Below are positions 10,470 through 21,037 of a DNA stretch of 64,000 nt, one piece after another; positions within the stretch are counted from its first letter, which is position 1, and each line of letters starts with the position of its first letter. Location of the stretch: the NCBI RefSeq assembly GCF_032854445.1, contig NC_088302.1:48452046-48516045 (forward strand), in the 5' to 3' direction. The DNA comes from Liolophura sinensis. Lineage: Eukaryota > Mollusca > Polyplacophora > Chitonida > Chitonidae. A model generated the notes under the pieces. That model was not told the DNA's origin and searched no databases. It was given only the letters and a program-made list of their open reading frames with translations. A program made the position numbers and the translations under genes.

Positions 10470-12115
10470 TCTGCAATGTCTCAATCAGCCAATGCGTCAG
10501 CCATTCAATCAGTCACTGCGTCAACCATTCAATCAGTCACTGCGTCAGCCATTCAATCAGCCACAGCGTCAGCCACTCAATCAGCCACTCTATCAGCAAC
10601 TGCGTCAGCCACTCAATCAGCCACTGCGTCAGTCACTCAATCAGCCACTGCGTCAGTCACTAAATCAGCCAATGCGTCAGCGACTCAATCAGCCAATGCG
10701 TCAGCCACTCAATCAGCCAATGCGTCAGCCACTCAATCAGCCACTCAATCAGCCACTGTGTCAGCCACTCAATCAGTCACTACGTCGTCCATTCAATCAA
10801 CCACTGCGTCAGCCACTCAATCAGCCACTGTGTCAGCCACTTAATCAGCCACTGCGTCAGCCACTCAATCAGCCACTCAATCAGCCAATGCGTTAGTCAG
10901 TCAATCAGCCACTGCGTCAGCCAATGCGTCAGCCACTCAATCAGCCACTCTATCAGCCACTGCGTCAGCCACTCAATCAGCCAATGCGTCAGCCACTCAA
11001 TCAGCCAATGCGTCAGCCACTCTATCAGCCAATGCGTCAGCCACTCAATCAGCCACTGCGTCAGCCACTCTATCAGCCAATGAGTCAGCCACTCAATCAG
11101 CCACTGCGTCAACCACTCAATCAGCCACTCTATCAGCCAATACGTCAGCCACTCAATCAGCCACTCAATCAGCCACTGCGTCAGCCACTCAATCAGCCAC
11201 TCAATCAGCCACTCAATCAGCCACTCAATCAGCCACTCAATCAGCCACCCAATCAGCCACTCAATCAGCCAATGCGTCAGCCAGTCAATCAGCCACTGCG
11301 TCAGCCACTCAATCAGCCACTGCGTCAGCCACTTAATCAGCCACTCAATCAGCCACTGCGTCAGCCACTCAATCAGCCACTCAATCAGCCAAGACGTCAG
11401 CCACTCTATCAGCCACTGCGTCAGCCACTCAATCAGGTACTGCGTCAGCCACTCAATCAGTCACTCAATGAGTCAGTCAATCAGCCAGTCAATCAGCTAC
11501 TCAATCAGCCACTGCGTCAGCCACTCAATCAGCCACTCAATCAGCCACTCAATCAGCCACTCAGTCAGCCACTCAATCAGCCACTCTATCAGCCACTTCA
11601 TCAGCCACTCAATCAGCCACTGCGTCAGCCACTCAATCAGCCACTCAATCAGCCACTCAATCAGCCACTCAATCAGCCACTGCGTCAGCCACTCAATCAG
11701 CCACTCAATCAGTCACTGCGTCAGCCACTCAATCAGCCACTGCGTCAGCCACTCAATCAGCCATTGCGTCAGCCACTCTATCAGCCACTGCGTCAGCCAC
11801 TCTATCAGCCACTCAATCAGGCATTCAATCAGCCACTCAATCAGCCACTGCGTCAGCCACTCAATCAGCCACTCTATCAGCCACTGCGTCAGTCACTCAA
11901 TGAGCCACTGCGTCAGCCACTCAATCAGCCACTGCGTCAGCCATTCAATCAGCCAATGCGTCAGCCACTCAATCAGGCACTCAATCAGCCACTGCGTCAG
12001 TCACTCAAACAGCCACTGTGTCAGCCACTCCATCAGTCAATGTGTAATCAGCCAATGCATCAGTCATTCAGTAAGCAAATGTTATTGTCACTGAATTAGC
12101 CACTGCATCAGTTAC
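10470..12115. repeat. Minisatellite of 12/24-bp units, CAATCAGCCACT / GCGTCAGCCACT
   Basis: The two 12-base modules CAATCAGCCACT and GCGTCAGCCACT, with variants CTATCAGCCACT and AATGCGTCAGC, alternate with high regularity for 1.6 kb. Because the period is a multiple of three and the modules carry no stop, long frames are open in more than one register. Examples are 10924-12099 (a QPLNQPLRQPL-type peptide) and 11468-12094 (SHSISHCVSHS-type) on +, and one on the minus strand. Simultaneous openness of several registers is what a repeat gives by arithmetic, so no protein is called. Confidence 0.95.
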
Positions 12116-12354
12116 AGAATCACGTCATCTTTTTTAAGTCCGTGAGGTGGCGCTAGTGTAAAGCAGAGCCATTGTTACGTCAAAGCTGATTGTCGCACAA
12201 CGTCTACAATGTTAGATTATATTCGTTTCTACTTTAACGTCGTTCTGTCTTCATTGTGATGTCATAATGATTAGTTGGGAAATGATCGTTTGAATTCAAT
12301 AAATAGAGATTATCGGTACATTATGCTTATCTGGATAGTCGTATCTCCTCGAGT
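12116..12354. other. Unique spacer
   Basis: Short unique AT-rich segment between the 12/24-bp array and a SINE insertion. Nothing recognised. Confidence 0.6.
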
Positions 12355-12366
12355 TCTCTGCGATCG

Positions 12367-12635
12367 GGGGCCTCCGTGGCTCAGTCGGTTAGCGCGCTAG
12401 CGCAGCGTAGTGACCCAGAAGCCTCTCACCAATGCGGTCGCTGTGAGTTCAAGACCATCTCATGCCGGCTTCCTCTCCGGCCGTACGTGGGAAGGTCTGC
12501 CAGCAACCTGCGGATGGTCGTGGGTTTCCGCCGGGCTCTGCCCGGTTTCCACCCACCATAATGCTGGCCGCCGTCGTATAAGTGAAATATTCTTGAGTAC
12601 GGCGTAAAGCACCAATCAAAAAAAAAAAAAAAAAA
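12367..12635 (+). mobile_element. SINE, group A, near full length, with 12-bp target-site duplication
   Basis: The element starts GGGGCCTCCGTGGCTCAG with a tRNA-like head. Its A-box-like segment is TGGCTCAGTCGGTTAGCG, and a B-box-like region lies around GGTCGCTGTGAGTTCAAG. The middle region follows (CAACCTGCGGATGGTCGTGG), then the tail (GTACGGCGTAAAGCACCAAT) and a run of A. The 12-base repeat TCTCTGCGATCG flanks it at 12355-12366 and 12636-12647, the mark of target-primed insertion. This copy ends in poly(A), while other copies end in AATAAATAAAT. Confidence 0.93.
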
Positions 12636-12824
12636 TCTCTGCGATCGCGTCGTCCTATCGGTTCTCCCACTTCTGTTCGCACCTATAGATTTCACAGCAA
12701 TTATGGCGAATAACTGTCTGTGCTGGATAGAATAAACGTGAAATAGGTAAAAAAAACTAAAATTAAGGCAAACGCCGATGATTTCAACTGGATAATTGGT
12801 CCAAGATCTGAGAAACCGAAAAAA

Positions 12825-14035
12825 GTTTTGTGCGCCTCTATCATTTTTCATAATTAGGCCGTATACTGTTTTGTGCGTCTCCATCATTTGTCATAATTAG
12901 GCCGTAAACTATTTTGTGCGTCTCTATCATTTGTCATAATTAGGCCTTATACTGTTTTGTGCGTCTCTATCATTTGTCATAATTAGGCCGTATACTGTTT
13001 TGTGCGTCTCTATCATTTGTCATAATTAGACCTTATGCTGTTTTGTACGTCTCTGTCATTTGCAATAATTAGGCCGCATACTGTTTTGCACGTCTCTGTC
13101 ATTTGTCATAATTAGGCCTTATACTGTTTGTACATCTCCATCATTTGTTATAATTAGGCCGTGTACTGTTTTGTACGTCTCTATCATTTGTCATAATTAG
13201 GCCTTATACTGTTTTGTACGTCTCTATCATTGCGATAGTTAGGCCTTATGATGTTTTGTGCGTCTCTATCATTTGTCATAATTAGGCCTTATATTGTTTT
13301 GTACGTCTCTATCATTTGTCATAATTAGGCCGCATACTGTTTAGTACGTCTCTGTCATTTGTCATAATTAGGCCTTATACTGTTTAGTGCGTCTCTATCA
13401 TTTGCCATAATTAGGCCGTATACTGTTTTGCCCGTCTCTATCATTTGCCATAATTAGGCTGTATACTGTTTTGTACGTGTCTGTCATTTGTCATAATTAG
13501 GCCTTAGGCTGTTTTGTACATCTCCATCATTTGTTATAATTAGGCCGTGTACTGTTTTGTACGTCTCTATCATTTGTCATAATTAGGCCTTATATTGTTT
13601 TGTGCGTCTCTATCATTGCGATAATTAGGCCTTATGCTGTTTTGTGCGTCTTTATCATTTGTCATAATTAGTCCTTATATTGTTTTGTACGTCTCTATCA
13701 TTTGTCATAATTAGGCCGCATACTGTTTAGTACGTCTCTATCATTTGCCATAATTAGGCCGCATACTGTTTAGTACGTCTCTATCATTTGCCATAATTAG
13801 GCCTTATACTGTTTTGTACGTCTCTATCATTTGCCATAATTAGGCCGTATACTGTTTTGTGCGTCTCTATCATTTGCCATAATTAGGCCGTATACTGTTT
13901 TGTGCGTCTCTATCATTTGCCATAATTAGGCCGTATACTGTTTTGTGCGTCTCTATCATTTGCCATAATTAGGCCGTATACTGTTTTGTGCGTCTCTATC
14001 ATTTGCCATAATTAGGCCTTACACTGTTTTTAGGG
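12825..14035. repeat. Minisatellite, 43-bp unit, about 28 copies, each with TAATTA
   Basis: Units of 43 bp run head to tail. The blocks are ATAATTAGGCCGTATACTG, TTTTGTGCGTCTCTATCATT and TGYCA. Starts at 12851 and 12894 fix the period. Variation is mostly single-base (CGTATACTG against CTTATACTG, TGTCA against TGCCA), and several units in a row between about 13800 and 14000 are almost identical. That points to recent local amplification. Nearly every copy carries TAATTA. Confidence 0.95.
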
Positions 14036-15318
14036 GGGATTTATATTTCACTTTTTTCGAGATATTTGATTCGTGTATGAAGTACATGTTTTGTTATATT
14101 TTTATCGAATACTTTTGTTTGGTTTGATCAGTCTTGTTGCTGACACTGTCATCCATGTTAGATAAGATGGAAAAAGCATTCACAGGCAACAGAGGTCAGC
14201 TAGTGCGAAAGTAGTTCCCCGCTTTCGGAGAATATCGATACAGAAAAAATATTGGTTGGGTTTGTATTGTGGACTTATCAGACAGATCTATATGACAAAA
14301 TTGATCTATATAACTCAATCGGTTCAATCAGCCAGTGCGACATGATTTTTGATACTTTTCAGTCAACCATTAACAGAGAAAAACTTGAGTCTATCTTCTG
14401 TTCAGGGAGATCGGATAAAACACTGCTCAAACGCTGGTATTACGTCCTGATGGATGCAGACAATGTAAAGCGTTAATACATTGTTTATCCGGGACAACAA
14501 ACTTCATCTAAGCACGTCCCATGTGATTTATCACTGGTAAAATATCAATTTCACCTTTCAGATGAAATTGACAAAAACGTTCTTCAAATTCTAAACTAAA
14601 TAGCTCGTTATGCACAGAGAAAAAAAACGAAAAACAACCAATTCTTTTACTTTAATCACACCGAATTATTGATTCTGTTTTCCTAAACATACGACAGCAA
14701 ATAAGCTCATTTCCCTTATCGCCGTTAGCTAATGAAGTATTTGTCTAGGGAGTTAAGCGATATTGATGGATAACTTAGCGTTTAAATTTTTTTTTATCAG
14801 ATTGTAAGAAGAGAGCTTCGTTAGTTTTCTCATACATACTAACAGAGAAAGAAGGACAAACTTTAAACTGATTAGCAGGTTTGTTAAACAAACATAAGAA
14901 TTGCCATGTGAATTATTCTAAAAAATTTTCTTCCCCTCACTAGAGTTAACCTTGCATTTCTTCTATTCCTTCGACATCCAAGTTGCATTTTGGTGGGTTT
15001 AGAAGAAATACAGTGTAATGAAGTACTTGTTAGATGATAACCGTTTTAATAGCGCCAAATTGCTCAAAATACGCAGTTTGATGAACTAGTTTTTTATGTC
15101 GCAGGTTTGCTTCCATCTTTGAGGGATAACTTGGTACAACAAGGCAGGATATAAACATGCGAACCTTTTGAAATGAGTTGCTTTATGGAAATATGTATGA
15201 TACATATTGACGGAATAATGTTTTTATTAAACATAGGCTGTTGTAACCATGGAAACCCAATGGCATTAATCTCACTTCACCCACTCTCAAAACAATATTT
15301 ACAGATTTGCACACACTC
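14036..15318. other. Mostly unique sequence with one weak exon candidate
   Basis: Apart from the candidate at 14132-14194, nothing is supported. The 74-codon open frame at 14252-14476 has no recognisable motif. A very strong minus-strand acceptor-like site near 14838 (CCTTCTTTCTCTGTTAG) leads into short open frames with no identity. Confidence 0.4.
14132..14194 (+). CDS. Weak candidate exon, + strand
   Basis: A long pyrimidine-rich tract ending TTTGTTTGGTTTGATCAG precedes the segment, and AACAGAG before GTCAGC closes it. In the only open frame it enters and leaves in phase 1 and reads LLLTLSSMLDKMEKAFTGNR. The helical, leucine-rich peptide is plausible but short. No neighbour or family was found, and chance is a real alternative. 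Confidence 0.2.
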
Positions 15319-15552
15319 AAAAAACGAATCTGTTAATTTTAATAGAAAGTCTGTTTTCTGAGTGATGCTAAAATATATTCCATTATAGTAACAATATTTT
15401 GTCATATTCAACATAATATTTTTTTAGTCTAATATACTAGTAGATAGAATATGTGTGCTATATTTAACAGAATAATCTGCTGCAATAGCAGAATACATCC
15501 TAGCATCACTCAGACAACAGACTGTATGTCAAAGTTAACAGATTACGTTTTT
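15319..15552. mobile_element. Fold-back (palindromic) element, arms of about 90 bp
   Basis: The left arm (about 15319-15410) and right arm (about 15459-15552) are imperfect reverse complements. The best block pairs CTGTTTTCTGAGTGATGCT (left) with AGCATCACTCAGACAACAG (right), one mismatch in 19. Weaker pairing continues outward to AACGAATCTGTTAA against TTAACAGATTACGTT, and inward towards a loop of about 50 bases. The shape suggests a fold-back MITE. No flanking duplication was identified. Confidence 0.65.
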
Positions 15553-16156
15553 GAATCCAGCACATGTGAGTTCATTGTCGAGTATTTATATAATAAACAC
15601 TGGATATACTATTTCAATGACATTGCCATTTTCCTGTTGAATTTTGTCCGTATTATGTCGTTAATCTCCACCTTAGATTTGTAACAGCGTTAGTCAGATT
15701 TATATTAGTTCTCTGAGGCTTTGATAATGTATACTATGACAACCCTATCCTGTTCTAAGCTTACCTCAAACACCTTTGTCAGCACTCATACACGCTCAGC
15801 TGTCAGTTCAGTGGTAAATCCACACAAGTCAAAACTGTTCCAATTTCAGTCACACTTTGTTTGAATGTATGCATGTATCCTTGGGGTTTTACGTCGAACT
15901 TAACAATTTCAGTCATTTCTATTAGACTTGGCCACACATGGCATCGTCCGAAAAAGATAATCGCGTGGAATGATTTGATTGAAACCAATGAGATGTAGAC
16001 CATCTAAAGTGCGATTGACAAACTGTTTGGGGTCTTAACTTTAATTTGTATGCTTAAAATGTGCAAAAAGAAACTATAATCAATTATTGTGGAAAAAGGA
16101 GATCATCTTAATTTTGGGAAGAGCAGTCCAGTCCAGCATAGCCACGTGATTCGAAA

Positions 16157-16333
16157 ATGGCGATTGGCAAAGTTTTGATGCTGCCGGAGTGTGTGCGTCG
16201 GTTACATTTGTGTTATTTGCGATGTTATAGCCTTTATTATTCCCGCAAAATGAGATGCAATGTTCAAAATTACTTTAATGTCATCCAACGTTGGGACATT
16301 GAGGACAGCCCATGCGACAGAACCGCGTTCTAG
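16157..16333 (+). CDS. Possible small ORF, 58 codons, unrecognised
   Basis: An ATG in a good context (A at -3, G at +4, AAAATGGCG) opens a 58-codon frame ending TTC TAG. The start of the peptide is MAIGKVLMLPECVRRLHLCY, and it has five cysteines. A CACGTG E-box lies just upstream. GTTAGTAA directly after the stop resembles a splice donor. No family is recognised, and an ORF of this length arises easily by chance. Confidence 0.2.
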   Translation: MAIGKVLMLPECVRRLHLCYLRCYSLYYSRKMRCNVQNYFNVIQRWDIEDSPCDRTAF

Positions 16334-16419
16334 GTTAGTAAATTTAACGATTCAGAGCTGTTAATGTGGAAGTTAAGCTGGGAATATGATGAACCGATTT
16401 CAAAGCTAGACCTCATCGG

Positions 16420-16482
16420 AGTTTGACCCCAGGTCTCCCGATTTCGAGGCGGGCGCTCTAAGCGTTAGGCGACTAATTCCGT
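16420..16482 (-). mobile_element. tRNA-like SINE head, group D, reversed
   Basis: The minus strand reads GTCGCCTAACGCTTAGAGCG, then CCCGCCTCGAAATCGGGAGA and CCTGGGGTCAAACTCC. This resembles a tRNA with an anticodon-arm region and a B-box-like GGTCAAACTCC. It matches the head at 63231-63322. Sequence identity to that copy and the lack of intact arms make a working tRNA gene unlikely. Confidence 0.55.
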
Positions 16483-17757
16483 CTGATTCAATTCGAGGTG
16501 GCGTAGTCAGTTCAGAAGAACTAGAAGATTAACACAGGTTAATCTGAATGTGAATTGGTATACAAATTATACCTGATAAAAACTAGGAGTCAGAACCACC
16601 CAACATCCTCAAAATCTACAAGTTGATTATTATTAAACTCATTTCTTTATTTGTTCTTTTAAATAAATCCAGCATATTGTGGTGTTCCGCTGTTGAAAGA
16701 TTCTTGGAAGTCTTAGGGGTCTGGACAGAGATTTAGGTACCGAATTCTAATTAATGATGTCGATATAGAGCTCGGTGTTTTCTTAACAGACACACCGTCC
16801 TTCACTATAAAGATTTAGAAGGCTTATTTAAAAATAAACCTTTTATACTCCTGTAAGCTGTCAAGACAACTCCCTAAAATTTACGCCTGATGGATTTCTC
16901 GCCTTTTTATTTTTTAACAAGGTTATTACTAACAGAGTACTCCAACATGAATGTATTCTTCCAGGAATTAAATGTATATGTGTAAAATATTAGAGTTGTG
17001 AAATGTGGTAAACATCTAGAATGCTGAAACATTGTTTTCCGACCTGCTGAAATAGGCCTACTTTTCAAACGGAGAATTCCAGGCTGAATGTAATGCTATT
17101 CACAGTCTCTGGAAACTTTCACTTCAAATCTTTCGGATATGTTTTCAATCAAGAGGATTAAAAGTACTGGACATTTCAGCCCGTAACCTGGGCGTGTGCT
17201 AGTCTTAAATCAGGAGATTACAACAGTTATACAGCGGCACTGTTATTTGCCTATCTGTGATTAATAATATTGTTCTAATACATTTCCTAAAGTAACAGCG
17301 TCAAATCACGCACCCTGTGCGTGCAGTTTTGACTGAAAACAAATCCATACAGCTTGAACCATCTAGCTGCTGAGGTCATGGAGGTTAACGAAGCACATTT
17401 TTTACTCTTTGTTATTCTCTCTGTAATCAAACTCAGTGTAATCATTTTAATAGCAAAATAGAACTTGAATTCCCATTTTCCATCATACTGCAAGGTACCC
17501 ACGATGAAGACAAGACGGGAATAAGTCAACTCATAAAGACATGACTTTCGGTTATTGCATGAGAAGGAGAAAAAGCGCAGCTAGTGCTATACTGATAAAG
17601 TTAAAGATTATCCGTCATAAACACGGATGAAAGCTTTACGCTCAGATTTCTGAGGTTAAAAACTTGGCAGGATATAGAAAGCAAAATGTTTCGTAAACTG
17701 TAGGATCATGTTACTTAGCAGAGAGCCCAATTATAGACGTACAAGTATCCGCATCAT
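16483..17757. other. No supported gene
   Basis: AT-rich unique sequence with no repeat, exon or RNA I can support. The 80-codon minus-strand frame at 17287-17529 carries no motif. Confidence 0.4.
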
Positions 17758-17875
17758 TTACTTCATCTCAGTTTTATGTAATTTGTCCTTGCAGGAAGAT
17801 GAACCGACGGTTTCTTGCCAGAAAAAAATAGACTGACGGTTTAAGTGACGGATATCTTCCATCTGGCAATACCTT
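17758..17875 (-). CDS. Weak candidate terminal exon, minus strand
   Basis: A very strong acceptor precedes this segment on the minus strand, with the pyrimidine run CTTTCCTTTTTTTTAG. One frame enters in phase 2 and runs 38 codons to TAA, starting RYCQMEDIRHLNRQSIFF and ending CKDKLHKTEMK. A second frame (KVLPDGRYPSLKPSVYFF) is also open for about 33 codons. Two open frames behind one acceptor weaken the case. No family is recognised. Confidence 0.25.
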
Positions 17876-19143
17876 CTAAAAAAAAGGAAAGCTAAAAAAA
17901 GAGAAACATTTCGTGTTACACTTAAACATATCTGGAAATACACAACTTCTTCCATATATGTTACCAAACGAATTTCAATTAATCTGTGTTAAACAACTGT
18001 AATGGACGTCAAATAACTGGAAAATAAGTGAAACACAGAAACTTGTGTTTGGCACAGGCACCATTGATTGAAAAGCAAAGACATGTGAATAACTGCTGAC
18101 ATGCTGACTGTAGATAACAATATATCCTGTGACCCGTTAAACGGAGAATACTATATATTATGCATATGGCCTAAATTGCCTTCTGAGGAGGAGTTTACGA
18201 AGCCATGGATATAGTTTAAATTGTGTTTGTATCTTAAGGTTTGAAAGGAGTAACAAAGACAGAAAATGAATGTGAAAAATCAAACGTAAAATGTGAGCAA
18301 CATACAAAGGCGTTAGACAAATCCGTTGTCATAAAACAAACGAGAAAAAAAGCCAACAAAAAAACAGAACCCAACACAACACGAAAAAAACAAGTGAATT
18401 ATTTGCTTTCTGAGAAAGATATAAAACTGGTCACCGTGAAAGCAAAATCAGTAGAAAATAAGATATTTTTCACCTGAAATACTAAGCACGAGTTACCATG
18501 ACCTCAAGATCAACTTCATGTTAACTGATCAAATTCAGTCATACAACAATTAAAGCGTAACACTCACAATGCCTGTGTTTGTGGGTTTCATTATACAATT
18601 CAGTTTTAAAATTTGAAGTAATGTTCTTACAAAAAAACACATCAACAGTAGTTTGCAGCAGTGGTGGTTTTACAAATGGAAGATGGCTAAAGGTTGTCTT
18701 TGAAACGATGGTAACATCTGTGGAACAGCCCTAGGCTTGGGGCTGTTATTTGTTTTGATTGGCTCTTACTTCAGATGGCCGAGGCCTATTATTTCCCCCC
18801 ACAATAAGACGCGCCTTAAGGCTATGCCGGAAATTACGGACAATGTGCTGGTCCCAAATTGCGGCTTCTGAGGAAGAATAAGAAACAGTGATTATTTGTA
18901 AACTTAAAGGATTTCTGCTCAGGCCTTAGGCATACACACTGCAGGTTCTGAAAGCAGAATAAGCCTCAGGTTCGAGTGCACCGCTTTTAATACAAAGATC
19001 AGACATGCTCTTTTCTCTTACTTAATTTACTTCATTTTAAAACGAAGACTTGTGCTAAAACAGGTTCTGTTTTACCTATTACATCTACATGTCATGCAAC
19101 TCCGACATTTGTACATCACCTGCCACTAATAAAGTGATATGCT
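17876..19143. other. No supported gene
   Basis: AT-rich unique sequence. The lysine-rich 78-codon frame at 18241-18477 reflects A-rich DNA. Nothing else was recognised. Confidence 0.4.
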
Positions 19144-19325
19144 GAATCCCATGATTTTGGCTTCCTCTCCAGTCGCATTTGGGAAGGTCTGTCAGCAACC
19201 TGCAGATGGTCGTGGGTTTCCACCGGTCCATGTATGGTTTCGTCCCAATATAATGCTGACCGCCGTCGTATAAGTGAAATGTTCTTAAGTACGGCGTAAA
19301 AAACACCAATCAAATAAGTAAACAT
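19144..19325 (+). mobile_element. SINE, group A, 5'-truncated
   Basis: Begins inside the body (TTTGGCTTCCTCTCCAGTCG), continues through CAACCTGCAGATGGTCGTGG and CTGACCGCCGTCGTATAAG, and ends GTACGGCGTAAAAAACACCA followed by ATCAAATAAGTAAAC. The tRNA-like head is missing, as expected of incomplete reverse transcription. Confidence 0.88.
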
Positions 19326-19640
19326 ATAAATCTGTGTATCTATGATTAAAATCTATACATATCTTCAAAAATAGTTATCAGTTTAATCTATTGCTGCTTT
19401 TGTCATGATGGTCAATTTCTAGAATAGAGTAAATCGGAGTGTTCCCTGTAAAACCATACACCCTTGCCAAGATACATGTACTCACATTACCAGAAACTTT
19501 CTACGTGTGATGCGCAGGCATAAACGCCACGAGCGGTCTTCGCCGAACAGAAACGCAAACAACCCAATGAGTACCATTGTTTGCGAGGACCCACGGACAA
19601 GGGAAACATTTGAATCTAGAAATTCCTGATCTGACGTCCT

Positions 19641-19775
19641 GGGCCCAGTTGTTCAACAGTGTATTAGGACTTAAGCCCTGTTTCATTCCAGACTAATGTG
19701 TCACTTACTTTGTATTAGGATGAGACTGGTGTTAAGGCTGGCTTAATTTTAACACACTTTTGAACAACTGGTCCC
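19641..19775. mobile_element. MITE with GGGCCCAGTTGTTCAA terminal inverted repeats, 135 bp
   Basis: The left end GGGCCCAGTTGTTCAACAGT and the reverse complement of the right end, GGGACCAGTTGTTCAAAAGT, match for over 20 bases, and similarity continues inward to TTAAGCC. The interior is non-coding. The ends match the longer element at 41715-41957. This size and structure fit a non-autonomous DNA transposon. No clear target duplication was seen. Confidence 0.8.
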
Positions 19776-20282
19776 TGATTCGAGCCACACCTTCTGGGGT
19801 TTGTGGTTCGAGTGGTTGGCTTAGTCATATCCTGCTTCCATGTTCATAAAAATGAATGCATGTGTATAATTAAGCAAGGACAATCAGCATTGCCAACAAA
19901 ACGTCATCTAATACCAGCTATACTGCGCTGGTCAGTTTTGCAATCTCAGACTGCAGGAGACATCTGGACACCAGAAACAAGCTTGCTGTGTTGTAGGATA
20001 AACTAATTGTCATGTAATGATGCAAGCTGTTGTTTCAATCTTTGAGTCTTTAAAGTCATACTCATGTGTTCATCACACGACTGATCTTTGTGAGTGTTCA
20101 TCACCCGGCACGGTTAGCCACAAGATCAGTTAACAATAGATATTGTTTCTCGTCTTGCATTATTCCATCAAATTATAGCTTGGAAAACATAACGCACTAA
20201 ATGTCTTGTAAAATCTTGTAAAACTAAATGTCTTGTAAGCGCAGCTTTAGACACACATTTCACCAAACCTTAGCTTGTTTGC
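19776..20282. other. No supported gene
   Basis: Unique AT-rich sequence with no recognised element or exon. Confidence 0.4.
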
Positions 20283-20580
20283 CATGTCGCAGCAAATGGT
20301 AATTTGTAAGGTTTATCGCAGCAAATCGTGCGTCGTGACATACATCGCAGTAAATCGTAGTTTGTGACACGTATCGCAACAACTTATTTTTTGACATGAT
20401 ATATATGGCACCAAATCGCAGCTTCGGATATATTGTACCAATTCGAGGTTGTGAGATATATCACTCGAAGTCGTAGGTTGTGAAATATGTCGCACCAAAT
20501 GGTGGCGTTTCATTATCCGTCGTATCAAATCGTGACTTGAGAGATACGTCGCATCAAATCGTAGCTTGTGATCACAGCTT
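20283..20580. repeat. Old minisatellite, about 29-bp unit, about 10 diverged copies
   Basis: Segments such as GTCGCAGCAAATGGTAATTT, GCAGTAAATCGTAGTTTGTG, GCACCAAATCGCAGCTTCGG and GCATCAAATCGTAGCTTGTG follow at intervals near 29 bases, joined by GAYATATRTC-like links. Divergence is high, so this array is older than the others in the window. Confidence 0.75.
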
Positions 20581-20895
20581 GGCGGCCACCATAGAGTCCC
20601 ACCATATAAAAGCGTGGGAGATACATCGTACGTCTGCGAGATACATCGCTGGAAATCATAACGACCAATTCTTGTATGAAATCAAGATGTGAAACATCCA
20701 CGAATTGTATGGACGTATCCATCCATGATGGTAACGTATTCAGTTCGTAAATAATGCACGATGGGACATGACAAACGGTATCAGAAAGGTGTGATGAATA
20801 CTTCTTCAAACAAAATCCTCCTGTCAACTTGGTGATTACTATTTCATCCATCTGAAACTCCACGTGTTGCACTAGGCTTCAACGTTGGACTTCTT

Positions 20896-21037
20896 TAATT
20901 GATTTATTTATTTGATAGGTAATTCAAGTTATGAAAATGTCACTTATACAACGGCGGCCAGCATGTGTGGCCAAAGGAACGGGGCTGAGCGTCGAAAATC
21001 TCCATCATCCGCAGGCTGCTGGCGAGGAAGTCAGCAT
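20896..21037 (-). mobile_element. SINE, group A, reversed, diverged
   Basis: The + strand shows TTGATTTATTTATTTGATAG, CACTTATACAACGGCGGCCA and CATCATCCGCAGGCTGCTGG. In reverse order these are the tail, middle and body of group A. Internal deletions are visible and the head is missing. Confidence 0.75.

Noticed and set aside
10924-12099. 391-codon frame of QPLN/RQPL repeats and the parallel SHSIS-type frame at 11468-12094
   Set aside because: Both arise from 12-base modules without stops. Several registers are open together, there is no start context, and no non-repeat domain is attached.
12367-12460. tRNA gene reading of the TGGCTCAGTCGGTTAGCG segment (also at 42011 and 49403)
   Set aside because: The promoter-like boxes belong to SINE heads. 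The same body and tail follow each time, with flanking target duplications in the near-full copies.
12825-14035. CRISPR array
   Set aside because: The repeats are head to tail with no unique spacers, and the genome is plainly eukaryotic. The other tandem arrays fail on the same ground.
15768-15806. Minus-strand exon with donor GAG before GTAAGC
   Set aside because: All three frames contain stops between the nearest acceptor and the donor.
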